Under the pieces are notes generated by a model that saw nothing but the letters and a program-made list of their open reading frames with translations, had not been told where the DNA came from and did no database searches. Source: an uncultured Clostridia bacterium (lineage in GTDB: Bacteria; Bacillota; Clostridia; TANB77; CAG-508). Taken from it: 64,000 nt of DNA. This document shows, piece by piece, positions 36,102 through 46,407 of this stretch. A program made the position numbers and the translations under genes. How positions within the stretch are numbered: position 1 is the stretch's first letter; each line of letters opens with the position of its first letter. The stretch is from positions 1 through 64,000 of the forward strand of contig CAOKHH010000002.1 in NCBI GenBank assembly GCA_948468225.1. Direction: 5' to 3'.

Positions 36102-37959
36102 TGAATAATAAGAAAATAATTATTTTTGCAAGTTTATTAGTAGTAGCGTTAGTTGCAATTTTTACTATAATTTATTTTTGCTCTAATAGAGATAAATCTA
36201 ATTTAGATTCTGCGCAAATAGATACTAAAGGTACAGATTTGACAGTAGAATATAAAGAAGAAGAACTTATAGGCGAATGGTCAGATTATATGGCTAAAAT
36301 AAATTTATCTGATACAAAAACAACAGTAGAAGGAAAAGGTGTAAAAATTAGCGGAAATACCATAACAATAAATTCTGCAGGAACATATTACATAACAGGA
36401 AGTATATCAGATGGCAACATAATAGTAGAAGCCGGTAAAAATGATGAAGTTCAGCTGGTATTAGATAATGCGTTTATAACAAGTAAACAAACCGCACCAA
36501 TCAATGGAATAGAAGCAGATAAATTAACTATTACATTGTTAGATAATTCCACAAATATAGTAACAGATAATAGCTCATATACAAAATTTACAGATGCTGA
36601 AAGTCAAGAACCAGATGGAACTATATTCACAAAAACAGATTTGGTTATAAATGGAAATGGAAAACTATTAGTAAATGCAAATTATTTAGATGGAATAGTA
36701 AGTAAAGATGGATTAAAGATTATAAACAGTAATATAGAGATTACCTCAAAAGATGATGGCATTAGAGGAAAAGATTATATTGCTATCAACAATGCTACAA
36801 TAGATATAGTATCTGGTGGAGATGGAATAAAGTCTACAAATAACATAGATACAGAATTGGGTTATATTGCAATAGAGGGAGGAAAAATTAGTATTGATTC
36901 TGAAGCAGATGGAATACAGGCAGAAACTATACTAAATATATCATCAAATACAATAATAAATATAAATACAAAAGGAGAAATAACATCTTCAAATAACAAT
37001 AATAATGAATTTTATAGAGGTGGATATAAAGGAGCGCCTACTGTAAACTCAACTGATTCAGAAAATTCTAAAAGTAGTAAAGGATTAAAAGCAGGAAAAG
37101 AGATAACTATAAATGGCGGAAATATAGAAATTACTAGCACAGATGACAGCATACATTCTAATGGAATTGTTATAGTAAATAGTGGAAACATGAAACTTTC
37201 TAGTGGGGATGATGGAATACATGCAGACACCAATATTGCAATAAATGGTGGAGATATTGATATATTAAAAAGCTATGAAGGAATAGAAAGTGCATACATA
37301 GAAATAAATGGAGGTACAATTTCTGTTGTAGCATCAGATGATGGAATAAATGTTGCAGGAGGAAATGATAGTTCAGCTATGAACCAAAGACCAGGTCAAA
37401 ATAATTTTAATGATGTAGGTTCTTCAAATAGAAAGCTTGTTATAAATGATGGTAATATATCAGTTAATGCTGCTGGAGATGGACTAGATGCTAATGGATC
37501 AATTTATATAAATGGACGGAACTGTTTTGGTAGCTGGACCAACCAATAGTGGAAATGGAGCTTTAGATTATGATGGTGAATGTGTTGTAAAAGGTGGAAA
37601 TATTATAATATATGGTGCTAATGGAATGTGGCAAAATCCTTCAAATAGTTCAATACAATATTCGTTAACATTCCAAACTTCAGGAAAAGCAGGAGATAAG
37701 GTAATATTAAAAGATAGTTCTGGAACTGAAATAGCAACATTTGAAACAGAGAAAGCATATGGAGTAATTACAATTTCAAATGCAAGTATTACTAATGGAA
37801 ATACTTATACTTTATATGTTAATGGAACAAGTGTTGGAAGTATAAAAGCAAGCAGTACAGTTACAAGCAATTCTTCTATGAATAATGGCGGTATGGGAGG
37901 ACCAGGGGGACCAAACAATCGGAGGAATGGGAAAGCCTAATATTAGAAAAAATAGTTAG
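36101..37959 (+). CDS. Cthe_2159-like carbohydrate-binding surface protein (two CGG +1 sites)
   Basis: A secreted protein with an N-terminal membrane anchor or signal (residues 4-26) and a long right-handed beta-helix of Asp/Gly/Asn-rich repeats (DDGIRGKDYIAINN, GDGIKS, DDGIHADTNIAING), typical of the Cthe_2159 carbohydrate-binding family. Two +1 shifts (frames 36101-37516, 37518-37919, 37921-37959) give 618 residues. The first restores Gly473 in YINGGTVLVAGPTNSGNG and is well supported by family sequence. The second affects only the last 12 residues of a Gly-rich tail and is less certain. The gene overlaps the DUF4956 stop. Confidence 0.85.
37517..37520 (+). other. CGG-A +1 decoding site 1 in the Cthe_2159-like gene
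   Basis: GGA-CGG-AAC becomes GGA-C-GGA-ACT, joining INGG to TVLVAGPT and so the beta-helix to its last third. Confidence 0.88.
37920..37923 (+). other. CGG-A +1 decoding site 2 in the Cthe_2159-like gene
   Basis: AAT-CGG-AGG becomes AAT-C-GGA-GGA. Reading on gives NNGGMGKPNIRKNS and a TAG; unshifted reading gives NNRRNGKA and a TAA. The Gly-rich continuation favours the shift, weakly. Confidence 0.6.
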
Positions 37960-37982
37960 TAGGGAGTAGTACTAGATTATTT

Positions 37983-38153
37983 TTCAAAAAGCGAACATTT
38001 GTTGTTTGCATTTTGAGATTTATTCATATTATTGTAAATTATATTTTTCTATTTTAGAATAATTTTGTAATTTATAAAATATTTATAAAAAATTTATATA
38101 AATTTAATATATCATATAAAGAATCAACATATAACAAATGTTCGTTTTTTGAA
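37983..38153. repeat. Inverted pair of LexA-like sequences
   Basis: Arms at 37983-38005 and 38131-38153 are inverted copies of TTCAAAAARCGAACATTTGT, about 125 bp apart. Each holds a LexA-like GAACATTTGTT. The spacer is extremely AT-rich with no gene. Confidence 0.6.
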
Positions 38154-38220
38154 ATAATTTTTTATATAATTATTTATATAAATTTATATTTATTAAATTA
38201 TATTATAATTATATACCATA

Positions 38221-38653
38221 AACACATTAAAATCGCTTTTAAGACATTTTTATATTTAAACAATAAAGTTTTATTTGAATTTAAATCAATATTGTTCAAA
38301 TTATAAATTTTATAATATTTATATGTTAAAATACTGAAAATCGCAGCTTTATACAGTTATATTAAAATTACTAAAAAATGGTCAAAAAAACGACGCACGA
38401 GAATCGATTTTAAGCCGTTTTTAAAAATTATACATATAGTTTGTTGTCTGAAAAATGGCGTAAATATTGAAAAATAAAGATTTTAAGGATTTCTGAAAAA
38501 ATATTAGAAGTTCTTAAAATTTTTTTATGAATTATAAGGATACAATAATATAAAGATATAATCAAACATAATATGAGAATATATTAAGAAAAAAACAACG
38601 CATTAGAATCAATTTTAAAGCGTTTTAATATAAAAGTAGTATAGTTTGTTGTT
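38221..38653. repeat. Three degenerate repeats in a gene-free AT-rich region
   Basis: The 970-bp stretch after the Cthe_2159-like gene holds no credible gene. Two clear copies (38388-38449 and 38594-38653) share ACGCA, GAATC, ATTTTAA and end in ATAGTTTGTTGT. A third, weaker copy begins at 38223 (CACATTAAAATCGCTTTTAAG). Each begins with a possible small hairpin (AACGC with GCGTT). They could be small RNAs or binding sites. Confidence 0.55.
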
Positions 38654-38756
38654 ACAAATATTAGCTAAAAGTGGCTAATATAAAGGATTAGAAGAATTAT
38701 AGCAAAAGTACCAGATGTACCTGGTATTATATTTTATTCCTACTCCTATTTGCACA

Positions 38757-38784
38757 AAACTTTTATTTTGTGCAATGTTATATT
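38757..38784. repeat. Putative attL, 28-bp direct repeat
   Basis: The 28 bases beginning AAACTTTTATTTTG are identical to 55539-55566. The two copies flank the whole phage gene set. Confidence 0.8.
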
Positions 38785-38928
38785 TCTTTTTATATAGGGT
38801 AAATATACCAAATATTTCCCTACTCCAAAGAGCAACTTATTTAAATTTATTAGTTAAAGTATAAAAATCAATCTATTACATTTTTATCATCAACAACAAA
38901 ACTTGTCAATAGTTTTTTCAAAATTTTT

Positions 38929-39216
38929 TTATGCAACGTTTTCAAAATTATTTTCAAAGCCTTTAAAAATATCACTTTCAGGAACTAAACTTTTTGTACC
39001 ATTATTTTTATATTGGAACAAAATTTGGTGATAAGTATCTCTAACCAAAGATAATCTTAAATTTTCTTCTTTAGTTGTATTCTTACTACTTCTTGGGTAA
39101 ATAAATGTATATGTATAACAATAAAACTCTAAACTTCTCAGAATCAAATCTACTTGGCAATTCAATAAATAAATATTATTCTTTTGAATATTCTCTATAT
39201 CAAAATCTAAACGCAT
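38929..39216 (-). CDS. Small prophage protein of unknown function
   Basis: A 95-residue soluble protein with no recognised domain. A strong GGGAGGAG ribosome site at good spacing supports the gene. It is downstream of the integrase on the same strand and lies next to the putative attL. Confidence 0.6.
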   Translation of the reverse strand: MRLDFDIENIQKNNIYLLNCQVDLILRSLEFYCYTYTFIYPRSSKNTTKEENLRLSLVRDTYHQILFQYKNNGTKSLVPESDIFKGFENNFENVA

Positions 39217-39234
39217 TATATTCTCCTCCCTTCC

Positions 39235-40209
39235 CTATGCTACATATGGTTCAAAATCACATAACGGATTACTATCAACAGCTTTTTTTAATTGATCATT
39301 ATTGATATGAGTATAAATCTCAGTAGATTTAATTGTACTATGCCCCAAAAACTCCTTTAACATCAATATATCTGGCTTAACATACTGATACATAATAGTT
39401 GCAGAAGTATGCCTTAACGTATGAGTTGTGTACCCTCTATCTCCTATTCCAGCTAAATTATATGCTTTATCAACTATTGCTTCAATCGTTCTTACAGCTA
39501 ACTTTTGATGCACACGATTTAAAAACAAACATTGCATATCATCTACTAATTCTAAATTTCTATTCCTAACATTTAAATAATCTCCTATTATTTCTTTAGT
39601 ATATTTATTTAGCCAAGCAATTCGTTCCTTATTCCCCTTCCCTATAATCCTAATAGAGCCCTCATGTAAATTCAAATCACACAATCTTATATTACTTAAT
39701 TCAGACACTCTTAGACCACAATTCAAAAACAAAGCAATAATTGCATTATTTCTTTCAGGATTATTACAATTACTCAAATTAAATATACCAGTAAGTCCTT
39801 TGGCTTCATTTAAAGATAAATACTTAGGCAACTTTGATACTTCTTGTATGGAAGGTAAGTTTTCAGCTGGATTGCACATATTTTCAGCGGGGTAAAAAGT
39901 ATACAGCCACTTATAAAATGCTTTTATTGCTGCTATTTTTCTTTTTCTAGTACACGCTGTACAATTTCTGTTAGTATTAAGATAAACCAAAAAAGCCAAC
40001 AAATCCTCCCTCTTAACATTCCTAATAATAAATACACTAAACCTATTTACCTCTATAGATATACTTAAATACTGCTTTATAAATCTCAAAAACATCATAA
40101 CATCTAGCCTATATTCATTTATAGTATTTATTGAATAATGCTTTACATTAAAAAGATATTTCAAAAAATGATTTAATATAATTGGATTTTTCTTATTAAA
40201 AAAATTCAT
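39235..40209 (-). CDS. Prophage tyrosine integrase
   Basis: A 324-residue tyrosine recombinase with the catalytic set: Arg in NCGLRVSELSNI, Lys in GKGNKERIAW, HTLRHTSATIMYQYV, and GHSTIKSTEIYTHI with the Tyr. It lies 450 bp from the putative attL, as expected for an integrase. It is the same size as and clearly similar to the recombinase at 31531, so the phage enzyme is of XerC/D-like type. TAGGAGGTTTTAATC precedes the ATG. Confidence 0.9.
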   Translation of the reverse strand: MNFFNKKNPIILNHFLKYLFNVKHYSINTINEYRLDVMMFLRFIKQYLSISIEVNRFSVFIIRNVKREDLLAFLVYLNTNRNCTACTRKRKIAAIKAFYKWLYTFYPAENMCNPAENLPSIQEVSKLPKYLSLNEAKGLTGIFNLSNCNNPERNNAIIALFLNCGLRVSELSNIRLCDLNLHEGSIRIIGKGNKERIAWLNKYTKEIIGDYLNVRNRNLELVDDMQCLFLNRVHQKLAVRTIEAIVDKAYNLAGIGDRGYTTHTLRHTSATIMYQYVKPDILMLKEFLGHSTIKSTEIYTHINNDQLKKAVDSNPLCDFEPYVA

Positions 40210-40265
40210 GATTAAAACCTCCTATGTTTACATAATACCATATGTATAATACAAATGCAAGTATT

Positions 40266-40298
40266 TTTGTAAAAAAATAGCCGAATCAAATTCGACTA
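40266..40298 (-). terminator. Terminator after the HTH gene
   Basis: TAGTCGAATTT and TTCGGCTA-type arms form a stem on the minus strand, followed by TTTTTTTAC. It overlaps the 3' end of the HTH gene. Confidence 0.7.
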
Positions 40299-40618
40299 TG
40301 CTTTTTTATTATTATAAGTTTCTCTGTATCATCAACAGAAACATCAACATATTCATCTATATTTTTATCTTCAGAAATACCTATTTTTTTCAAACAATTT
40401 GTAGATATAGACACCAACATTCTTTTTTGATTTTTCAATTTATTCACTTTAACTTTAGTAGTATTTCTGAATTTAGTTACACTAGGATTATTTTTAAGTA
40501 GTTGTCCTACATAATTTCGCGAACACCCAATAATTTTAGATATTTCAACCATTGAATTTCCTTGCAAATATAATTCAACACATTTTTTCTTTAGTAAATC
40601 TTTGTTACCATATTTCAT
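40286..40618 (-). CDS. Small DNA-binding protein, HTH plus AbrB-like region
   Basis: A 110-residue protein. The N-terminal half is a helix-turn-helix of Hin/transposase type (YLQGNSMVEISKIIGCSRNY). The C-terminal half (MLVSISTNCLKKIGIS ... VDVSVDDTEKLIII) resembles an AbrB-like swapped-hairpin module. It is probably a transcription regulator of the prophage. TAGAGGAGCGTTTTT precedes the start. Confidence 0.7.
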   Translation of the reverse strand: MKYGNKDLLKKKCVELYLQGNSMVEISKIIGCSRNYVGQLLKNNPSVTKFRNTTKVKVNKLKNQKRMLVSISTNCLKKIGISEDKNIDEYVDVSVDDTEKLIIIKKHSRI

Positions 40619-40865
40619 AAAAACGCTCCTCTATTATTATTATAAACAAAGATGAACATTAAATCAACACATATTTTGTAATATTTTGTCGAAAAATGTA
40701 AAAACATATAAAATGATGTCGAAACATTTTCTTACAACGAATACTTATATAAGAATTTATATAAATAGAATATCACACTATAAAAGAAAAAATTGCCGAA
40801 ATTTGCGAATTTAATAAATTTTTATAAAAAACTACCAACAATATTTTATTGTGATTGTATAATAG

Positions 40866-41712
40866 TTATATAAACAACTTACTAAATGTAATCTTTCCTA
40901 CAATTCCGTCAACAACTAATTTGTTATTTCTTTGAAAATCCCTTACAACATTTAAAGTATTATTTCCGAAACAATCCATCTAAAACTAAATCATACCCTT
41001 TACAAATTAACATAGCCTGTATTAAATACACTATTGCTCCTGTTGCACCAAATCTTACATTTTGACAAGCACCTTTAGTCTTAACTCCAAAAATACCATC
41101 AACAACTAAATTAGAACTATATGTATTATTAAATTCGATTTGTAGAGCTTTTACTAATGATGTTTTAGTTTTTATACCAAATATATTATCTAAAATCAAA
41201 CTAAAGCCATATTTTGCATTTAAGTATGATTGTACACTTACAACTGAGTTTAATTTCTCTACATTAGTTTTTTTCTTTTCTCCTTCTGGATATTGTACAA
41301 TGCCAAAACCATATATTTCAGAATTATTTACATCATAAGTACAACGTTTTACTTGTTTAGACTTATTGCCTTCTATTACTGAAATAATATCACATTCACA
41401 CTTTTCAACAATACCAACATGATCTGGTATACCATTTGAATTATAATCAAAGAAAATAATATCTCCTTTTTGAGGAAATAATCCTCTTGTTCTAAATAGT
41501 TCTTTACTCTTAAACCACTGCGCCATTGTTGGTACATAAGCCTGCTTTGGAATTAAAGTGTTTAAAATGCCAACTTGATTTGCTAACCATGATATAAACA
41601 TTGCACACCACTCATCTTGCACACCGAACCATTTTCCATATTTAGTATGATTACTTGAATATTCTTTATATCCTATTTCATTTTTTGCTATATCAATTAT
41701 CTTATTTCTCAT
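40866..41712 (-). CDS. Phage endolysin, CHAP plus peptidoglycan-binding repeats (one CGG +1 site)
   Basis: The N-terminal 140 residues form a CHAP amidase/peptidase domain with catalytic Cys in DEWCAMFISW and His in PDHVGIVE. Two or three peptidoglycan-binding repeats follow (LILDNIFGIKTKTSL, LVVDGIFGVKTKGA, LVLDGLFG). Unshifted, the protein stops in the middle of the third repeat (GLFRK). A +1 at CGG adds 33 residues, giving 281, and completes it with NNTLNVVRDFQRNNKLVVDG. Frames are 41712-40969 and 40967-40866. The start after GGTGGGGAAG is preferred over one four codons upstream. It overlaps the holin gene. Confidence 0.88.
40965..40968 (-). other. CGG-A +1 decoding site in the prophage endolysin
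   Basis: TTT-CGG-AAA-TAA on the minus strand becomes TTT-C-GGA-AAT-AAT, completing the last cell-wall-binding repeat. Confidence 0.85.
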
Positions 41713-41893
41713 CTTCCCCACCATCCTTTTTTGTAAAATAGTATGTAAATACTGCTGTAGTTAAATTAGTTACTAAAATCAATATGTTTTCAGCTAATGT
41801 AGCTCCGCATAAATTTGCTATTACTATAATAAATAATAAAACTATCATAGACACAGTAACAAAACTCTTTAAATCTGTTAATGCTTTTTTCAT
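41702..41893 (-). CDS. Putative holin
   Basis: A 63-residue protein with two hydrophobic segments (residues 10-30 and 34-52) and a charged C terminus (KKDGGEDEK), the layout of a small class II holin. It is directly upstream of, and overlaps, the endolysin. GGGGGTTAATTAGT precedes the ATG. Confidence 0.75.
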   Translation of the reverse strand: MKKALTDLKSFVTVSMIVLLFIIVIANLCGATLAENILILVTNLTTAVFTYYFTKKDGGEDEK

Positions 41894-41894
41894 A

Positions 41895-42149
41895 CTAATT
41901 AACCCCCATTCCTATTTTTATAAATAAAACTATAAGTCCTATGGCACTTGTTATGATTGCTCCTATACTTGTCCTGAAAGCCCATTTATTATTATCTTTC
42001 ATTTCCTTTATGTCTTGTTCATTTTGCTTGCTCCTATTATCTGCATCATATGCTACCTTTTTTGTTTCTCCATACCCATCTAGCTTTGAATTTATTACTG
42101 CTAATTGTGTGAGAACTTCTATTTTAAAATTGGCAAATTCATTGTCCAT
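41895..42149 (-). CDS. XhlA-like cell-lysis protein
   Basis: An 84-residue protein: an amphipathic, coiled-coil N-terminal part (LTQLAVINSKLDGYG) and one C-terminal membrane helix, as in haemolysin XhlA-type lysis proteins. Together with the holin and endolysin it forms the lysis cassette. AGAGAGGAATAATCTA precedes the ATG. Confidence 0.75.
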   Translation of the reverse strand: MDNEFANFKIEVLTQLAVINSKLDGYGETKKVAYDADNRSKQNEQDIKEMKDNNKWAFRTSIGAIITSAIGLIVLFIKIGMGVN

Positions 42150-42184
42150 TAGATTATTCCTCTCTTAATTCTATTAAAATTTAT

Positions 42185-44005
42185 CTACGCCGTTCTTAAC
42201 CAAATAAAACAAGTTATATATGGTTGTAAGTTATTATGTGATTGAGAACCACCCAAATTAGTTGTAGCAGGAACAATTTCATTTCCTGCTTGAGTACTCC
42301 ATCCTCTTGTAGTACCTCCACTTGTACTTGTAAATAAATTATTAGATTTACCAGAATCCATAAATCTATCTAAATAGTTTCCCCCCCAAGTATTTACGTG
42401 ACCCCAATGAGAAGGTATTTCATTTACAGTTAATGTATGTGCTTTCTCTCCACCTGTTTTTTGTATTGTATTAAAATTTGCATCATTTTCATCAACACCA
42501 ACTAATACTTTACCATTTGCAAATCGTTCCCAACTACCACCAAATAAATTAGATGGATTTGTGTTTTTTATACTCATGTAAATGCTACCTACAGGATAAA
42601 TTTCGTCTATTGTTGCTATTTTCTTTTTACCTTTTGTTAGATTTCCTAAAACATCTAAATTACCATTTATATAACAAGCCTTTTCGTTACTACTTATAAA
42701 AAATATTGCTTGCCCTGCATCTACATTTAAAGTAATTGTGCTGGATTGTAATTTGTCAATAACTTGTATTTCAATTTCAAAAGATTTTGTATTGTCCAAA
42801 TTTAATATAATATCATCACATGAGAATTTTCCATTTGTTGTCGTTGCTGTTGATCCTAACCATTCTCCCCATTCTTTTCCAGTTTCACGATATCTATACT
42901 GTAATTCTTCTATAGTGTTTTGGTCTGTATCATTTATTACTAATCTTGAATATGTACCAGCTATTTTTAATGTAGTTTGTGCCTCAAAGTTATTTAATCT
43001 TGCTACTTCTGCATTTATAATAGGTTTTGCATAGTCATATATCATAATATCTTTATATACTTCTGTTGAATTATTACGACTATCGAATGCTCTTATATTT
43101 AATCTTTTTGTACCAGCACTGTTAATTGTTTCTAAATCTATAGTTAAGTCTGTTTCTTTGTAATCTTCATTAAATATCTTATTGTCGATTGTTACTATAT
43201 AATTTTTAGCACTTGCGCCTTTTTGGGCAGCCATTTTATTTTCGGAACTTATTGTAACTTGTAAATTTGAAACACCTCTTACAAGTACTTGATTGCTTCC
43301 TACAACATTAGTTACTAATGTATTTGTATCTTTATATGTAAAATCTTCAAATTTTGGATTTGCATTTATTATTGTTAGCGTCTTATTTAAATTAGAATAG
43401 TAGGTATTTTCTCCTATCACTGTTTTTAAACAAAATGAAACTGTCCTACTATTAGTTGCAGTGGCATTTCTTAATGTGTTTCTTTCTTCATCTGTTAAAT
43501 TAAAAGTATATGAACTTCCGTTTATTGGTATATCTCTATATTTTATATCATCTGTTTTTCCAGATAGTGAAATGCAGGCTTGTAATGAATTTACAGCATT
43601 TCCTGCTGGATTAGAATATGAAATTGTTGGGTTTTGTTCATCATTAAAATTAGTTGCATCTGTTATATTGGCGTTTAATGGTAAATCAATATAAACAGAT
43701 GCGTTACCTGTTACTGTACCAGCGGAAGTGCCTGTATAATATGAGAAACTTGCGTTAACTGTTTTTCCACTTGCATTGTATATCGTTTTTTGTACATCTA
43801 ATACCCTTATTGTAGAATTTAATGGTAATCTAGTATAATTTGTATTTTCTCCGCTTATACCATCAATTACATATTGACATTTTACATCATAATTCCACCA
43901 AGTCTGTCCAGTTGTTGTTAAATCCACAATATATCTTACTACTGCTGTATTTGTATTATTATTCTTACTAACAATAGTTAATGAATTTGTTTTTGTAATA
44001 GCCAT
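42185..44005 (-). CDS. Phage tail fibre/baseplate protein (DUF859-like)
   Basis: A 606-residue virion protein. The first 450 residues are beta-rich and match DUF859-type siphovirus structural proteins; the last 145 form a receptor-binding/baseplate-like tip (YPVGSIYMSIKNTNPSNLFG, GGSQSHNNLQPYITCFIWLR). It probably contacts the host surface. AGGAGGGCAAAATAA precedes the ATG. It lies between the tail protein and the lysis genes. Confidence 0.85.
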   Translation of the reverse strand: MAITKTNSLTIVSKNNNTNTAVVRYIVDLTTTGQTWWNYDVKCQYVIDGISGENTNYTRLPLNSTIRVLDVQKTIYNASGKTVNASFSYYTGTSAGTVTGNASVYIDLPLNANITDATNFNDEQNPTISYSNPAGNAVNSLQACISLSGKTDDIKYRDIPINGSSYTFNLTDEERNTLRNATATNSRTVSFCLKTVIGENTYYSNLNKTLTIINANPKFEDFTYKDTNTLVTNVVGSNQVLVRGVSNLQVTISSENKMAAQKGASAKNYIVTIDNKIFNEDYKETDLTIDLETINSAGTKRLNIRAFDSRNNSTEVYKDIMIYDYAKPIINAEVARLNNFEAQTTLKIAGTYSRLVINDTDQNTIEELQYRYRETGKEWGEWLGSTATTTNGKFSCDDIILNLDNTKSFEIEIQVIDKLQSSTITLNVDAGQAIFFISSNEKACYINGNLDVLGNLTKGKKKIATIDEIYPVGSIYMSIKNTNPSNLFGGSWERFANGKVLVGVDENDANFNTIQKTGGEKAHTLTVNEIPSHWGHVNTWGGNYLDRFMDSGKSNNLFTSTSGGTTRGWSTQAGNEIVPATTNLGGSQSHNNLQPYITCFIWLRTA

Positions 44006-44018
44006 TTATTTTGCCCTC

Positions 44019-45921
44019 CTAATTACTTGATACAAATGCCCATCCTTGTAAATTTCCGCTTGTTACTGGAACTATTTTTATTGGTGGCATTGTAATACCG
44101 TTTTTTGATTTTAATTTTTCTACTTCTGTAGTATCTTTATTGATTGTGAATACTTTGGTTTTTTCTCCATTTATTTTTGAATATCCTGCAAATTCTAATG
44201 GTGACATTATTGTATAATCTCCTTCAAATACAGAAGATTTTACAAGAACACCATTTATATTGATATTTACTTGTGTATTCATTATTTCTCCGCTTGCTTG
44301 TGTCCATTGTGTTTTATATTTACCGATTGCAAACATATTATCTGTAAAAGTTGCATTGCTTCCTTCTGACCCATAAAATTCAATATCATAATAATTCATT
44401 TTAGGTAATAATTCTTTTATTTCGAAATCTCCATAAAAGCTGTCTTGTCCTTCATTAAGTTCTATTATATGTTCTTCATTTGCATTTGATATTTTTACAT
44501 AAGCTGTTCCTAATAGATCTTTTTTTATTTTTGTACTAAATGTATAATAGTTTTTTTCATCTTCTGTAATATCATTATTGTCTGATTTAACATAAACTCG
44601 TTGTTTTACAGTTTTATTGTTTAATGTAAATATATGGCCACTAATTGATCCACTATTAAATGCTTCTGAACTACTATTTATATTTAATATTCCTTCTTCA
44701 CTTGCTTCCCAGCCTTCTGGTATATTATTAGTATCATATGCAAACATTACAGAGTTTTTTATTAAATTAGTACCACCACTATTCTGTACGTTAGTTATTA
44801 CATTACTTATGTCTTGATATACTTGTGTAAAGTTTTCGTTTATAATTCCATCTTCATCATACATTTCTTTTATAAGTTGTAAAATTTCTCCATTTGCTTG
44901 ATCTATTTGGCTTTGCACTCTTCTATTTATTGCTTTTTGTGATGGAGTTCTTGTAGTTGTTTCTTGTTTTGCTTTACACTGTATTTTACTAGATATGCTT
45001 GCTTTAAACTTTCCTACATATTGATTAGAACTTTGATATATTACATATTTGTTATCTATAAATAATAAATCTCCAACATCTAATGCAGGATCTATAATAC
45101 TATTACCTTCAAAACTATATACTTCTAAATTGTTTAATTTATCATAAATATTATCTATCTGTTCTCCATCTACTATATACATATTATCTTGACTAATATA
45201 AACAGTACTTCCTAATTCGTTTCCTGCTTCAAATAACTGTACGCCATCTTCATATTTAACACGGCTGATTTTAAATTTTTCTCCCCATTTAAAGTCTTGA
45301 AAGTATTTTATAGATAACTTTGATTGATCTTCTCCTATTGTTTTTATATATAATTTTCCATCTCGTCCTATACAAGCAAATCCACCAGCTTGTTCCGATA
45401 TGTAGCTTAAATATGTTCTTGCTGATATAGTATTATCGTATACTGCTATTTGTTTATTCATGTTTAAAAAAGAAGTAGAACCGTAATTCTACTTCTGCTT
45501 TTAGACATATATCTTGTAAAACAGTTAATATTGAACAAGGATAATTTAATTCAGATCCATCATAATTGAATTCAAATTTAATCATATTATCTAGTAATTT
45601 TAATGTTACTGTATAATCATCATTTATGCTTATATCATCTACATTAAAATAACCTATTGGAACTGTTTCTCCAGTTATACCACTTTCAATATATATCTTG
45701 TTTATAGTTTCTGGAATAGCTGATTTGTATAACTTTAATTCAACAGCCTTTGCAGTTACAGAACCTAAATTAAATTCATCATTACTAAATAATGTTTGAG
45801 AAAGCTTACAATCTAATATATATTTTTGGTCGACTTCTATATCGTTGATAAATACTTTTAATATGTGTTTAGTGCTAGGCTCATATATTTTTAATTTATA
45901 ATTATCACTTGTTTTATACAC
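44019..45921 (-). CDS. Phage tail-associated protein (one CGG +1 site)
   Basis: Two frames, 45921-45484 and 45482-44019, join by a +1 at CGGT into a 633-residue tail (distal/minor tail) protein. Across the junction the sequence reads ICLKAEVELGSTSF then ARTYLSYISEQAGGFACIGR, a continuous segment typical of siphovirus tail proteins that dock the baseplate. The restored glycine is residue 147. The start is GTG after GAGGAGGCAAATTA, sharing one base with the upstream stop. The second frame's own ATG lies inside the junction segment and has no ribosome site. Confidence 0.85.
45480..45483 (-). other. CGG-T +1 decoding site in the prophage tail protein
   Basis: TTA-CGG-TTC on the minus strand becomes TTA-C-GGT-TCT. 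Second case with GGT. Confidence 0.85.
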
Positions 45922-46334
45922 TAATTTGCCTCCTCTACTGTTCTTTTCTGTTCTTCAGTTAATTCTTTTTGCATTAAGCTAAAAGACACTTTCCATTTTG
46001 TTTCAGATGTGCTTTGACCCAATTCTGTTCTTATACAATCTACTTTTCTTTTAGATACTCTAAACTTTGCATTTTCTAATACTCCACCATTTACAACTGG
46101 AACTTTAATAGTTAAGATAAGTGGATTAATATATGTTATTCGTATTAGTTGCTCTGCATCTTCTTCTGAATTGAAATCCCAATCCATAGAAAGTTTTAAT
46201 AATCCAACTGCTATTGGATTATCTATTAAAGAGCCATCAATTGCAGATGAATAACTGTCTTTATCTGTATCTTCAATATCTGCACTATATGTAGATGGCG
46301 TTGGTAATATTTCATTTCCTTTTTTCCATATCAT
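45921..46334 (-). CDS. Phage distal tail-region protein
   Basis: A 137-residue protein between the cargo genes and the tail protein. Sequence such as WDFNSEEDAEQLIRITY and NPLILTIKVPVVNGG suggests a small tail structural protein, but no named family is recognised with confidence. The ATG after AAAGGATATAGTAATT is chosen; the longer frame begins inside a terminator hairpin. Its stop shares one base with the next GTG start. Confidence 0.65.
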   Translation of the reverse strand: MIWKKGNEILPTPSTYSADIEDTDKDSYSSAIDGSLIDNPIAVGLLKLSMDWDFNSEEDAEQLIRITYINPLILTIKVPVVNGGVLENAKFRVSKRKVDCIRTELGQSTSETKWKVSFSLMQKELTEEQKRTVEEAN

Positions 46335-46362
46335 AATTACTATATCCTTTCCATAAAAATAA

Positions 46363-46393
46363 GACATCTAATTTAGATGCCTTATTTTTATTA
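46363..46393 (-). terminator. Terminator after the SHOCT membrane protein
   Basis: AATAAGGCATCTAA and TTAGATGTCTTATT pair on the minus strand, followed by TTTTAT. It isolates the cargo gene from the tail genes. Confidence 0.8.
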
Positions 46394-46407
46394 TGTATTA
46401 ATATATA

